From the NCBI GenBank assembly GCA_001627925.1, contig LUQC01000013.1, positions 1 to 58,311 on the forward strand: 58,311 nt of DNA. The letters are read 5' to 3'. The notes beneath the pieces are model-generated. The model ran no database searches. It was not told the DNA's origin and saw only the letters and a list, made by a program, of their open reading frames with translations. The stretch is from Rhodobacteraceae bacterium REDSEA-S34_B6. GTDB lineage: Bacteria > Pseudomonadota > Alphaproteobacteria > Rhodobacterales > Rhodobacteraceae. Shown here piece by piece: positions 36,030 to 45,303 of this stretch; within the stretch, counting starts at the first letter, position 1, and each line of letters opens with the position of its first letter. The position numbers and the translations under genes are program-made.

Positions 36030-37421
36030 ATGCTAAATGATGAACAAAAAAATGATAGCGATTTGGGTTCAAAAGATGCTTCTTACGTTATCAATAAGCA
36101 GAAAATGGCAATTGTGTTGTCTGCTCTTGCTAGTGGAAATAGAGTAGATCTCACTGAAGTACTCGAACCATTACACCCTGCTGATATTGCGGACATAATT
36201 GAACAGTTAAATACGACCGACCGAGCGCGATTTATTAGGTTATACGATACAGAATTCTATGGCGATATTTTATCAGAAATTGATGAACATATCCGTGAAG
36301 AAGTTATTACAGAATTAAAGCCAGATGTTCTAGCAGAGGCTGTAAGAGATCTTGAAAGTGACGATGTCGTCGATATCGTTGAGGATTTGGAAGAAGAGCA
36401 AAAAGAAACTATATTGAAAGCGCTAGACGAGGGTGACCGAGTAGCGGTTCAAAGCTTGCTAAGCTATCCAGAACGATCGGCTGGTCGCCTAATGCAGAGA
36501 GAAGTAGTGATGGCTCCGGAGCATTGGTCGGTAGGCATGGCAATCGATTTCCTGAGAAATGACGCAAATTTACCTGAACAGTTTTATCATATTGTCTTGG
36601 TTGACCCGCGCTTACATCCTGTGGGTAATGTTTCTCTTGGGAAATTAATGTCATCAAAAAGATCGGTTCTACTGAAAGAAATCATTGAAGATGTTTTCCA
36701 GGTGATACCCGCTGATCAAGATGAAGCTGATGTGGCCTATGCTTTCAACCAATATCATTTAATTTCTGCACCAGTGGTCGACGTGGAAAACAGAGTTGTT
36801 GGTGTAATAACAATTGATGATGCAATGGTTGTTCTAGATGAAGAGTTAGAAGAAGATATTATGCTATTGGCTGGTATAGGGGATAGCAGCGTTAGTGATA
36901 CTATAATTGAAACAGTTAGGGGCCGATTGCCCTGGCTGGCAGTAAATTTGGTAACCGCAATACTTGCCACCATTGTTATAGCACAATTAGAGGCAACAAT
37001 TGCGCAGTTTGTGGCGCTCGCAATACTGATGCCAATAATCGCCTCAATGGGTGGAAATGCTGCAACTCAAAGTTTGACAGTGGCTGTTCGAGCTATCGCA
37101 ACAAAGGATATCTCGAGCACAAATATTGGTCGCGTTATTCGCCGTGAAGTTGGAGTTGGCATTCTTACCGGTTTGATCTTTGCTGTTTCGATGGGCTTGA
37201 TTGGGGTATTTTGGTTTGGCACTGCTATGCTTGGCGTCGTCATTGCCATATCCATGTTAATAAATCTTGTGGTTGCAAACCTTGCCGGAACAATAATACC
37301 AGTTATTCTGGAAAAATTGGGAATTGATCCTGCTTTGGCATCAGGAGCGTTCGTTACAACTGTAACAGATGTAGTAGGCTTTTTCGCCTTTTTAAGCATT
37401 GCTGGGATTTTATTATTATGA
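36030..37421 (+). CDS. mgtE: Magnesium transporter MgtE
   Basis: MgtE is a Mg2+-selective channel of the inner membrane, gated by cytoplasmic Mg2+. From ATG 36030 (GGAGG six bases before) it has 463 aa: a helical N domain (HPADIADIIEQL, DVVDIVEDLEEEQ), two CBS domains at about 140-260 (YPERSAGRLMQRE, then ISAPVVDVENRVVGVITIDDA) and five C-terminal helices with MPIIASMGGNAATQSLTV, the pore-helix signature. A longer reading from 35967 would add 21 residues upstream of the Shine-Dalgarno and is rejected. Its stop overlaps fau by four bases. Confidence 0.95.
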   Translation: MLNDEQKNDSDLGSKDASYVINKQKMAIVLSALASGNRVDLTEVLEPLHPADIADIIEQLNTTDRARFIRLYDTEFYGDILSEIDEHIREEVITELKPDVLAEAVRDLESDDVVDIVEDLEEEQKETILKALDEGDRVAVQSLLSYPERSAGRLMQREVVMAPEHWSVGMAIDFLRNDANLPEQFYHIVLVDPRLHPVGNVSLGKLMSSKRSVLLKEIIEDVFQVIPADQDEADVAYAFNQYHLISAPVVDVENRVVGVITIDDAMVVLDEELEEDIMLLAGIGDSSVSDTIIETVRGRLPWLAVNLVTAILATIVIAQLEATIAQFVALAILMPIIASMGGNAATQSLTVAVRAIATKDISSTNIGRVIRREVGVGILTGLIFAVSMGLIGVFWFGTAMLGVVIAISMLINLVVANLAGTIIPVILEKLGIDPALASGAFVTTVTDVVGFFAFLSIAGILLL

Positions 37422-37987
37422 TGGATACCCAGGCTTTAAAAAATGATATTCGAAAAAAAATATTTGCAAAACGCAAGTTAGCTCACAACGTAGGCGATAC
37501 CACTGAGACAGTTCTTTTATCTTCTTTTTTAGAGGATTTTCGTGGCCATTCTGTGGCAGGCTATATGCCGATAAGGACTGAAATTGATCCGCTTCCTGCT
37601 ATGACTGAAATGTCATGTTATAGTAAAGTCGGTGTTCCAGTTATTCAGGAAATGAATAAGCCACTATTAATTGCTGAGTGGACGCCACGCACCGAGATGA
37701 CAGAAGGGCAATTCGGTGCAAAAGTGCCGGTGTCAAAAAACTTTTTCGATCCAGAATTATTAATTGTGCCTTTGGTAGCATTTGACCGACAAGGTGGAAG
37801 GTTAGGGTATGGCGGCGGGTTTTATGATAGAACGCTAGAAAAACTTAAAATGAAGAAGCCAGTACTCGCCGTTGGATTTGCGTACAGCTGCCAAGAGATT
37901 GAGCAAGTCCCATTGGAAATGACAGATCAGAGTTTAGATTTTGTTATTACAGAGAAGGCAGTGTTAGATCTTAGGTCTAAACCTTGA
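37418..37987 (+). CDS. fau: 5-formyltetrahydrofolate cyclo-ligase
   Basis: The enzyme uses ATP to convert 5-formyl-THF to 5,10-methenyl-THF, recycling a storage folate. The 189-aa protein has the N-terminal basic helix KNDIRKKIFAKRKLA, YMPIRTEIDPLPAM near 50 and the nucleotide-site motif RLGYGGGFYDRTLEKLK near 128-144. The ATG overlaps the mgtE stop (ATGA), so translation is coupled. The following YmdB-type gene starts 71 bp later, a pairing seen in other alphaproteobacteria. Confidence 0.93.
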   Translation: MMDTQALKNDIRKKIFAKRKLAHNVGDTTETVLLSSFLEDFRGHSVAGYMPIRTEIDPLPAMTEMSCYSKVGVPVIQEMNKPLLIAEWTPRTEMTEGQFGAKVPVSKNFFDPELLIVPLVAFDRQGGRLGYGGGFYDRTLEKLKMKKPVLAVGFAYSCQEIEQVPLEMTDQSLDFVITEKAVLDLRSKP

Positions 37988-38058
37988 TTAGGCTTTCCAA
38001 TAAGCAAAGTAAATGTTAGGCGCTCGGTAAGTTGGTCTTTTAAAGATTGGAACCTTTA

Positions 38059-38865
38059 ATGAGAATTATGTTTTTTGGGGATGTAATGGGTCGGTCAGGG
38101 CGTTCTGCAATCATCAACGAATTGCAGAATTTACGCTCTAAAAATGGTGCTGATTTTGTAATTATAAATGCTGAGAATGCATCCAGCGGTCTGGGGTTAA
38201 GTTCACAACATGCAATGGATATACTGAGCTCAGGCGCAGATTGTATAACCTTAGGCGATCATGCATTTGATCAAAAAGATATGATGCAGTTTATTGAGAA
38301 AGAACCCAGGATTATTAGGCCCTTGAACTATGCTAAATCTGCACCAGGCAACGGCGCTAATATTTTTAGCGATAAGAGAGGCAGAAAAATTTTAGTTTCA
38401 CAAATTCTCGGTCAAGTATTTATGAAAAGAACGTTTGATGACCCATTTTCATGCATAGATTCAATTTTGAAAAAGCACACCCTCGGTGGCTCAATACAAG
38501 CAAGTTTTGTTGATATCCATTGTGAAGCAACTTCTGAAAAGATGGGCATGGGACATTTTTGTGATGGGAGAGTGAGCGCCGTGATTGGTACGCATACGCA
38601 CATACCCACTGCTGACGCAATGTTATTACCTAATGGTACTGCGTACCAAACGGATGCTGGTATGTGCGGTGATTATGACAGCGTGATTGGAATGGAAAAG
38701 AGTGAACCATTACGTCGGTTTGTTACTGGGATGGCAAAAGGAAAGTTCTCACCTGCCACTGGCTCTGCTACTTTGTGTGGCGTGCTTGTAGAAACAGACG
38801 ATATATCCGGAAAATCTGTATCTATAAAACCGTTTAAACTCGGTGGAAAAATAGCTACAACTTAG
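38059..38865 (+). CDS. YmdB/TIGR00282-type metallophosphoesterase
   Basis: This 268-aa cytoplasmic phosphoesterase belongs to the YmdB family, whose Bacillus and Deinococcus members hydrolyse 2',3'-cyclic nucleotides and/or cAMP. The two-metal site is visible as FFGDVMGRSGR, NAENASSGLGLS, TLGDHAFDQKD, VDIHCEATSEKMGMGHF and GTHTHIPTADAMLLPNGTAYQTDAGMCG when read through. The ATG at 38059 fits the family start MRIMFFGDV; a TTG at 38047 would add four residues. It follows fau and is one base before the EamA gene. Confidence 0.9.
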   Translation: MRIMFFGDVMGRSGRSAIINELQNLRSKNGADFVIINAENASSGLGLSSQHAMDILSSGADCITLGDHAFDQKDMMQFIEKEPRIIRPLNYAKSAPGNGANIFSDKRGRKILVSQILGQVFMKRTFDDPFSCIDSILKKHTLGGSIQASFVDIHCEATSEKMGMGHFCDGRVSAVIGTHTHIPTADAMLLPNGTAYQTDAGMCGDYDSVIGMEKSEPLRRFVTGMAKGKFSPATGSATLCGVLVETDDISGKSVSIKPFKLGGKIATT

Positions 38866-38866
38866 A

Positions 38867-39781
38867 ATGAACGTTTCGTTAATTCCTTATATAATTTTAA
38901 TTTTGATGGGGGCTGCGTGGGGTTTAAGTATTCCACTGACAAAGATAACTGTATCTACAGGTTATGGTCAATTTGGATTAATATTTTGGCAATTTGTTAT
39001 TGCTGTCATCGTCCTAGGATTTGTGCTAATCGTTCGCCGAAAGAGGCCCCTTTTTGAGCGAAAAACAATTTTTCTTTTTATAGTTTTAGCTCTTTTGGGA
39101 ACAATTTTTCCTAACTCAGCATCTTATGTGGCAACCTACTATTTGCCTGCAAGTTTTATTGCAATATTGATTGCGACTGTACCAATGTTTTCTTTTCCAA
39201 TAGCTATGTTAATGGGGCTTGAGAAAAAAGATTTCAGGCGAATTTCTGGATTATTTATTGGTTTACTAGGGGTCGTTATATTAACAGGACCTGAGGCGAG
39301 CTTTCCAGATCGACATCTACTTATTTTTATACCTCTGGCGCTTTTAGCTCCATTTTTTTATGCAATTGAGGGAAATTATGTCGACAAATATGGTACTGCT
39401 GGCCAAGATCCCATCCAAACATTCACTGGGGCATCTATTTTAGGGACTTTTCTGATCCTACCAGTAACTATTTCTACAGGGCAATGGATAGACCCCTTAC
39501 AGCCTTGGCCTATAGAAAATTATACCCATGTAGCCTCATCTTGTTGTCATGCATTTGCCTATTGTGCTTATGTTTGGTTAGTCTCTCGTGCCGGAGCTGT
39601 TTTCACCGCACAAGTTGCATATTTTGTCACCGCATGGGGCGTGGTCTGGTCTATTTTAATTCTGGGAGAGGAGACATCTCGGTACCTGTGGCTCTCATTA
39701 GCTTTTATGTTTTTTGGAATGTTTTTGGTCTTGCCAAAAAACAATCGTGTTAAAACAAAGAGCAACGTGAGGGTTCATTAA
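38867..39781 (+). CDS. EamA/DMT family transporter
   Basis: This is a 304-aa membrane protein with ten predicted helices in two EamA repeats. The first repeat begins MGAAWGLSIPLTKIT, with NSASYVATYYLPASFIAIL. The second contains HAFAYCAYVWLVSRAGAVFTAQVAYFVTAWGVVW when read through, which holds the usual conserved proximal-helix residues. Substrate cannot be told; relatives export amino acids or metabolites. It starts one base after the YmdB-type gene stop and probably shares its transcript. Confidence 0.88.
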   Translation: MNVSLIPYIILILMGAAWGLSIPLTKITVSTGYGQFGLIFWQFVIAVIVLGFVLIVRRKRPLFERKTIFLFIVLALLGTIFPNSASYVATYYLPASFIAILIATVPMFSFPIAMLMGLEKKDFRRISGLFIGLLGVVILTGPEASFPDRHLLIFIPLALLAPFFYAIEGNYVDKYGTAGQDPIQTFTGASILGTFLILPVTISTGQWIDPLQPWPIENYTHVASSCCHAFAYCAYVWLVSRAGAVFTAQVAYFVTAWGVVWSILILGEETSRYLWLSLAFMFFGMFLVLPKNNRVKTKSNVRVH

Positions 39782-39858
39782 TGGCAATGCATCGAATTTA
39801 TTCTTGCCCTAGCATTAAGCAGTTATTAAATAAAAGACGGTTTGATATGGAGGAATAA

Positions 39859-40608
39859 ATGGCGGGTCACTCGAAGTGGGCGAATATCCAACACCGTAAG
39901 GGGCGCCAAGATGCCGCTCGATCAAAATTATTTTCCAAGCTTAGCAGAGAAATCACAGTAGCAGCTAAAATGGGTGATCCCGATCCGGAAAAAAATCCAC
40001 GTCTACGTTTGGCCGTGAAGGAAGCAAAATCTAACTCAGTTCCAAAAGACGTTATAGAACGAGCTATAAAGAAATCTTTGGCTGGTGACGGTGACGACTA
40101 TGAGGAAATTCGTTACGAAGGATACGGGCCAAATGGAGTAGCTGTAATTGTTGAAGCTATGACCGATAATAGAAATCGGACGGCTTCAAATGTACGATCC
40201 ATATTTTCCAAACACGGTGGAAATCTCGGTGAAACGGGTTCCGTTGGTTTCATGTTCGAGAGAAAGGGGGAGATTTTATATCGCCCTGAAGCTGGGGATG
40301 CTGATACGATAATGATGGCTGCCATTGAGGCTGGTGCCGAAGACGTTGAAAGTATAAGTGAGGGCCATACAATATGGTGCGCTGATTTAGATCTCAATGA
40401 TGTAGCTTCATCTTTGGAGACAGAATTAGGTGAGAGTGAGGCTACTAAACTTATTTGGAAGCCGACAACAACTACTGAACTTGATCTAGATTCTATGCAA
40501 AAACTTATGAAACTTGTAGATTCCCTGGAGGATGACGATGATGTGCAAAGGGTGACAACAAACTTTGAGGCATCTGATGAGGTTATGTTGGCTCTGCAAG
40601 AAATGTAA
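39859..40608 (+). CDS. yebC: YebC/PmpR family protein
   Basis: YebC is a conserved protein originally called a transcriptional regulator; recent work links the family to translation of proline-rich stretches. The 249-aa product has the standard start [58 protein letters not shown] and [14 protein letters not shown], and the three-domain length is normal. A GGAGG Shine-Dalgarno lies 6 bases before the ATG. It is followed by two exporter genes. Confidence 0.95.
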   Translation: MAGHSKWANIQHRKGRQDAARSKLFSKLSREITVAAKMGDPDPEKNPRLRLAVKEAKSNSVPKDVIERAIKKSLAGDGDDYEEIRYEGYGPNGVAVIVEAMTDNRNRTASNVRSIFSKHGGNLGETGSVGFMFERKGEILYRPEAGDADTIMMAAIEAGAEDVESISEGHTIWCADLDLNDVASSLETELGESEATKLIWKPTTTTELDLDSMQKLMKLVDSLEDDDDVQRVTTNFEASDEVMLALQEM

Positions 40609-40657
40609 TTTTAATCGGCATCGCATAAGCAAGGATTCTTAATAAGGTAATAAATTT

Positions 40658-41257
40658 TTGGAAAATTTTTTGTCTGGGTTTCTCCTGGGCTTATCCCTCA
40701 TACTTGCGATAGGTCCGCAGAATGCTTTTATCCTCAAAGCTGGTATAACAAAGCAGTTTGTTCTTCTATTATGCCTGGTATGCGCAGCTTCTGACGCCAT
40801 TTTGATACTTGCCGGTGTCTTTGGTTTTGGAGTATTTTTTGAAACATTTCCCAACTTGACCGGCTTTATTGCCTATGCAGGTTCTGCATTTCTATTTTTT
40901 TATGGTTTTTACGCGATCAAATCAGCAATTAAGGGTGGTAAGAGTTTAGAGGCAGACGGTGTGCTTAAATCTCCATACAAGGCCGTCATTTCATGTTTAA
41001 TGTTAACCTGGCTAAACCCTCACGTTTATCTTGATACAGTAGTACTTCTGGGCGCTATAGCCAATCAAAGTAAGGATCCGTTGCTATTTTCAGTAGGGGC
41101 TGTTGTTGCCAGTTTTGTTTTCTTTTTTAGCTTAGGTTTTGGGGCTAGGTTACTTAGACCACTTTTTAGTAATGAGAAATCATGGCGTGTATTAGATGTT
41201 TTTATCGCTCTAGTTATGTGGTCTATTGCTTTGTCGCTACTACTCGGAAACTATTAA
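40658..41257 (+). CDS. LysE/ArgO family amino acid exporter
   Basis: The product is a 199-aa membrane protein with about six helices. The LysE signature LGLSLILAIGPQNAFILKAGI lies in the first helix, read as two adjoining parts, and TWLNPHVYLDTVVLLGAIA near 110 is the second conserved region. ArgO- and LysE-type members export basic amino acids. The start is TTG 40658 with AAGG at long spacing. It precedes an EamA exporter by three bases, so the pair forms an export module. Confidence 0.87.
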   Translation: MENFLSGFLLGLSLILAIGPQNAFILKAGITKQFVLLLCLVCAASDAILILAGVFGFGVFFETFPNLTGFIAYAGSAFLFFYGFYAIKSAIKGGKSLEADGVLKSPYKAVISCLMLTWLNPHVYLDTVVLLGAIANQSKDPLLFSVGAVVASFVFFFSLGFGARLLRPLFSNEKSWRVLDVFIALVMWSIALSLLLGNY

Positions 41258-41260
41258 GCT

Positions 41261-42184
41261 ATGGCGGGGCAAAAAAATATGGTTACTAGAGTTAATCAGC
41301 CAGAAATTCTTGGAATACTCTGGATGGTATTGACGGGACTACTTTTCCTAGGAGTAACTGTTCTTGTAAAAATTTTAGGACCCAGAGTGCCGGCTCCTGA
41401 GGCGGCATTTTTGCGTTACTTGCTGGGTCTAGTATTGCTGATCCCAATGTTAAAAATATCGCTGAAGGATAAATTAGACCCTGTTTTATGGGCCAATTTC
41501 ATAGCTAGAGGGATCTTCCATACTTTGGCTGTTGTGCTTTGGTTTTTTGCTATGACGCAAATTCCTATAGCGGAAGTTACCGCGATGAACTACTTATCAC
41601 CGGTTTATGTAGCGCTGGGTGCCGTACTGTTTTTAAAAGAAAAAATGGCAATTCGCAGAGTTCTTGCTGTTATTTTTGCATTAGTCGGTGCTTTGGTCAT
41701 CCTGAGGCCTGGGTTTCGAGAAGTCAGTGTGGGGCATGTTGCAATGATGGGTACTGCGATATTCTTTGCAGGTTCATATCTTTTTGCTAAGCACCTTACA
41801 AATCGGGTAAGCGCCGAGACCGTAGTAATCATGCTATCTATACTAGTCACAATAGGTTTATTTCCACTTGCATACATCGTTTGGGTGCCACCGAGAGTAG
41901 ATGAACTAATAATCCTTTTTGGGGTCGCAGTTCTGGCTACTTTGGGTCACTACACCATGACCAAAGCCTTTATGGCAGCACCAGTTACGGTGACACAACC
42001 AGTCACATTTTTACAGCTAATTTGGGCGATTTCCGTTGGTGCTCTGTTTTTCAACGAAAATATAGATCCTTTTGTTATCGCAGGCGGCATTATAATAGTT
42101 TCCTCGGTAAGTTTTATGACTTGGAGGGAAGCGGTGTCAAAAAAGAAACAAGTCACACCTGTGACCCATGAGACGAAGTTGTAA
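41261..42184 (+). CDS. EamA/DMT family transporter
   Basis: This is the second EamA-type exporter in the window, 307 aa with ten helices. The first repeat contains LGVTVLVKILGPRVPAPEAAFLRYLLGL when read through, and AMTQIPIAEVTAMNYLSPVYVALGAVLFL is the usual end of repeat one. The second repeat runs AMMGTAIFFAGSYLFAKHL to VTVTQPVTFLQLIWAISVGALFF. An alternative start at ATG 41279 would drop six residues. It resembles the RhaT/S-adenosylmethionine-uptake-like DMT group, but substrate is undetermined. Confidence 0.87.
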   Translation: MAGQKNMVTRVNQPEILGILWMVLTGLLFLGVTVLVKILGPRVPAPEAAFLRYLLGLVLLIPMLKISLKDKLDPVLWANFIARGIFHTLAVVLWFFAMTQIPIAEVTAMNYLSPVYVALGAVLFLKEKMAIRRVLAVIFALVGALVILRPGFREVSVGHVAMMGTAIFFAGSYLFAKHLTNRVSAETVVIMLSILVTIGLFPLAYIVWVPPRVDELIILFGVAVLATLGHYTMTKAFMAAPVTVTQPVTFLQLIWAISVGALFFNENIDPFVIAGGIIIVSSVSFMTWREAVSKKKQVTPVTHETKL

Positions 42185-42241
42185 CAATTGTCTTATATCA
42201 AAGTGTATGTTTAATCTGGCGGTCAGGAGTGATTAATCATT

Positions 42242-43903
42242 ATGGAAGCAGACTATATAATAGTTGGTGCCGGTAGCGCCGGTTGTGCAACTGCTTTCAG
42301 ATTGTGTGAAGCGGGTCATCGGGTAATAGTTCTGGAATATGGAGGCAGTGACAGAAGCCCTCTAATTCAAATGCCAGGAGCATTAAGTTATCCAATGAAT
42401 ATGCCTAAATATGATTGGGGCTTTTTTTCAGAACCGGAACCCTATTTGAATGGTAGGAGGCTAGCTTGTCCTCGTGGCAAAGTTGTTGGTGGTTCCTCAA
42501 GTATTAATGGAATGGTGTATGTTCGGGGGCATGCTTTGGATTATGATACGTGGTCCGAGATGGGTGCGTCAGGATGGGCCTATGCTGACATTTTACCATA
42601 TTTTAAAAAGCTAGAGAGTTGGAATTCAGCCGGTCACGGTGGTGACCCAGCATGGCGAGGAAAATCGGGACCACTACATGTAACTCGAGGGTCACGATCA
42701 AATAAATTAGTAAAAGCATTTGTAAATGCCGGCTGTGAGGCAGGTTATGAGGTGACTGATGATTATAACGGGAGAAAACAGGAAGGTTTTGGCCCAATGG
42801 ATCACACCATCTTTCAGGGCCAACGTTGGTCAGCTGCCAAAGCGTATTTGCGACCAGCAATCAAAACGGGCTTATGTCGGCTGATTTCAGGTTTTGCACG
42901 AAAAATTATAATTGAGAATGGTATAGCCACGGGAGTCGAATACGATGGCATTAGTCAGGCAAAAGCCATCTTGAATGCTAGTAAAGAAGTGATTTTATCT
43001 GCTTCCTCTATAAATTCTCCAAAATTGTTAATGTTATCGGGTATTGGGCCTGCTAGACATTTAAAAGAGAACGGAATTGAAGTCCTAGCTGACCGTCCTG
43101 GTGTTGGCCAGAATTTGCAAGATCATCTGGAATTATACATACAAATGGCAGCCAATGAACCTGTAAGTTTATATAAGTATTGGAATTTATTAGGTAAAGC
43201 CTACGTTGGGCTAAGATGGATGATAAGCAAAACAGGACCAGGAGCGTCTAATCAGTTTGAAAGCGCCGCTTTCATTAGAACAAAAGCTGGTGTTAAGTAT
43301 CCTGATATTCAGTATCATTTTCTTCCGATTGCTGTACGGTATGACGGAAAGGCTGCAGTAAGTGGGCATGGTTTTCAAGCGCATGTTGGCCCAATGCGAA
43401 GTCCATCTCGTGGGTCGGTTACTCTCAGGTCAAATGACCCTTATGATCACCCCGCAATATTATTTAATTATATGTCCACTGAGAAGGACTGGGATGATTT
43501 TCGAATATGTATTCGCCTAACTCGAGAAATTTTTGAGCAGCCATCTATTAAAAAATTTATAAAGTATGAGATTCAGCCCGGTGATAGTCTGCAAACGGAT
43601 GATGAACTTGATGAATTTATTTCGCAAAATGTAGAAAGTGCTTACCACCCATGTGGCACATGCAAGATGGGTGACATAAGTGACCCTATGGCAGTAGTTG
43701 ACAAATTCACAAGAGTTATCGGTGTTGAAAAATTGAGAGTTGTTGATAGCAGTATATTCCCACAAATAACCAATGGTAACCTAAATGGTCCAACTATAAT
43801 GGTAGGCGAAAAAGCAAGTGACCATATTTTAGGTAAAGATCCAATGCCTCGTGCTAATGAAAATGTTTGGGTGCATTCCAATTGGGAAGATCAGCAGCGG
43901 TAA
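42242..43903 (+). CDS. GMC family FAD-dependent oxidoreductase (choline dehydrogenase-like)
   Basis: This is a 553-aa flavoprotein of the glucose-methanol-choline family. The FAD Rossmann motif is [15 protein letters not shown] at residues 4-18. GMC signature 1 is in [18 protein letters not shown] near 80-97, signature 2 in [18 protein letters not shown] near 255, and the catalytic His lies in [10 protein letters not shown] near 465. BetA-like and AlkJ-like alcohol dehydrogenases share these features, and no betaine genes (betB, betI) are nearby. An AGGAG lies 12 bases before the ATG. The gene ends 14 bp from the convergent broken MFS gene. Confidence 0.88.
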   Translation: MEADYIIVGAGSAGCATAFRLCEAGHRVIVLEYGGSDRSPLIQMPGALSYPMNMPKYDWGFFSEPEPYLNGRRLACPRGKVVGGSSSINGMVYVRGHALDYDTWSEMGASGWAYADILPYFKKLESWNSAGHGGDPAWRGKSGPLHVTRGSRSNKLVKAFVNAGCEAGYEVTDDYNGRKQEGFGPMDHTIFQGQRWSAAKAYLRPAIKTGLCRLISGFARKIIIENGIATGVEYDGISQAKAILNASKEVILSASSINSPKLLMLSGIGPARHLKENGIEVLADRPGVGQNLQDHLELYIQMAANEPVSLYKYWNLLGKAYVGLRWMISKTGPGASNQFESAAFIRTKAGVKYPDIQYHFLPIAVRYDGKAAVSGHGFQAHVGPMRSPSRGSVTLRSNDPYDHPAILFNYMSTEKDWDDFRICIRLTREIFEQPSIKKFIKYEIQPGDSLQTDDELDEFISQNVESAYHPCGTCKMGDISDPMAVVDKFTRVIGVEKLRVVDSSIFPQITNGNLNGPTIMVGEKASDHILGKDPMPRANENVWVHSNWEDQQR

Positions 43904-43917
43904 TAGTATGAACCGTG

Positions 43918-45132
43918 TCAAGCACTAAGCCGACTGTTACGTCTTATCACGTAGAAAGTGCATAAGAGGCCGAGGAAGGCGGATATCAACATTAAGCTAA
44001 TCAGCGGTATTTCAGTACTACTACCCGTCAGCAAAATTCCAGCCATAGCTGATAGGATGGAGCCAAGACCTATCATTATTGACCCTCCCAAACCAGAAGC
44101 TGTTCCCGCCAATTTAGGGTTGATTGATAATAATCCTGCATTAGCGTTTGGAAGAGAAATTCCATTGCCTAATCCTACTAACGTCATTGTGCCAAAAAAA
44201 CTCCATTCCGAGCCGAATCCCAGAATACTTACAGCAAGTGATAACACCATGCCTGATACGTTTATGAGCATACCGATCGATATCATGGGGTCTATTCCAA
44301 CCTGAGTCGAAAACCGACCCGCGAGATAATTACCAACAAAATATCCTATCGCAGGGGCTCCAAAGAAAACTCCTAATTTTTCTGGTGGTAGGTAAAAAAC
44401 TTCAGAAGCTACATATGGAGCACCTCAAAGATATGCGAAAAAGGCACCAGCACCTAGGCCTGAAGCTACGGAATAAGCCCAAAAGCGACGCGACTTCAGC
44501 AATGTGGGATAATCATTAAATTGTTCAAAGATGGAAGAGCTACGGTCTAGGGCAGTTTCGCCAAGATCGAAGTAAACTAGTACAAAAGTTATGAGGCCCG
44601 CGAGAGTTAAAGCCCAAAAATTATACTCCCAGCTGAGGTATGCGTCGATAAACCCACCAATGCCAGGGGCCACCATAGGCACGAGTGCCATGCCCATCGT
44701 TACATAACCAATTTTAGAACCAGCTAAATTTGCTTCGGTCGTATCCCGTATAACTGCTCTAGATAAAACAATAGTTACAGCTCCGCAGGCTTGAAATACC
44801 CTTGCTGTTAGTAGCCAGAAAACTGTGGGTGCGTAAATACACCAAATTGAAGAAACAATAAAAACTGCCAGCGAAGTGAGAATGACTGGCCTTCGTCCGT
44901 ATAAATCTGAGATCGGCCCAACAAATATACCAATCACACCACTTGCAGCGAGATATATGCCTACGGTTAGTCCCAAAGTTGCCGTCGACGTGTTAAAATG
45001 ATCAGCCATCGATGGAAGGCTTGGTAAAAATATATTCATAGCCATAGCAGAGATGCTAGCTAGTACTACGAGAGTAAACGTGTGTGGCTGTGATTTTTTA
45101 TCTAAAAACCGAGCAGGTTCGAACATTGTCAT
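43918..45132 (-). pseudogene. Bcr/CflA-type MFS drug efflux transporter, interrupted by an in-frame TGA
   Basis: This is a full-length MFS multidrug transporter frame of 404 codons, broken once. The first part (45132 to 44425) begins with helices such as LASISAMAMNIFLPSLPSMAD and the MFS loop GPISDLYGRRPVIL. It ends FFAYL followed by TGA at 44427-44425. The same frame continues directly with GAPYVASEVFYLPPEKLGVFF and runs through LLINVSG-like helices to 43918. In relatives this spot reads FAFLGGAPYV, so a glycine GGA codon has become TGA by one substitution. TGA is a normal stop elsewhere here. It is a recent pseudogene, a split gene or a sequencing error. Confidence 0.88.
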
Positions 45133-45303
45133 TCAAACCCGATATACGCGATGTTGGTAATTGTCCAGTTATCATAAAACAATAAATGCCTTACAGATTT
45201 CCATTAACTATTGATACTTCGAACAACTAACGTTGCGGAAATAAATCTTCCATTTATGTTTAGTTATGTCTACAAACTAGCGAGTTGAATTTTGAGGTTT
45301 CGG

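Noticed and set aside
44287-44427. Two separate MFS genes in place of one broken gene
   Set aside because: The frame is identical before and after the TGA and the intervening residues match the family continuously, so one interrupted gene explains it better.
44425-44427. TGA as selenocysteine or recoded tryptophan
   Set aside because: Relatives have glycine here, no SECIS-like need exists in this family, and TGA ends other genes in the window normally.
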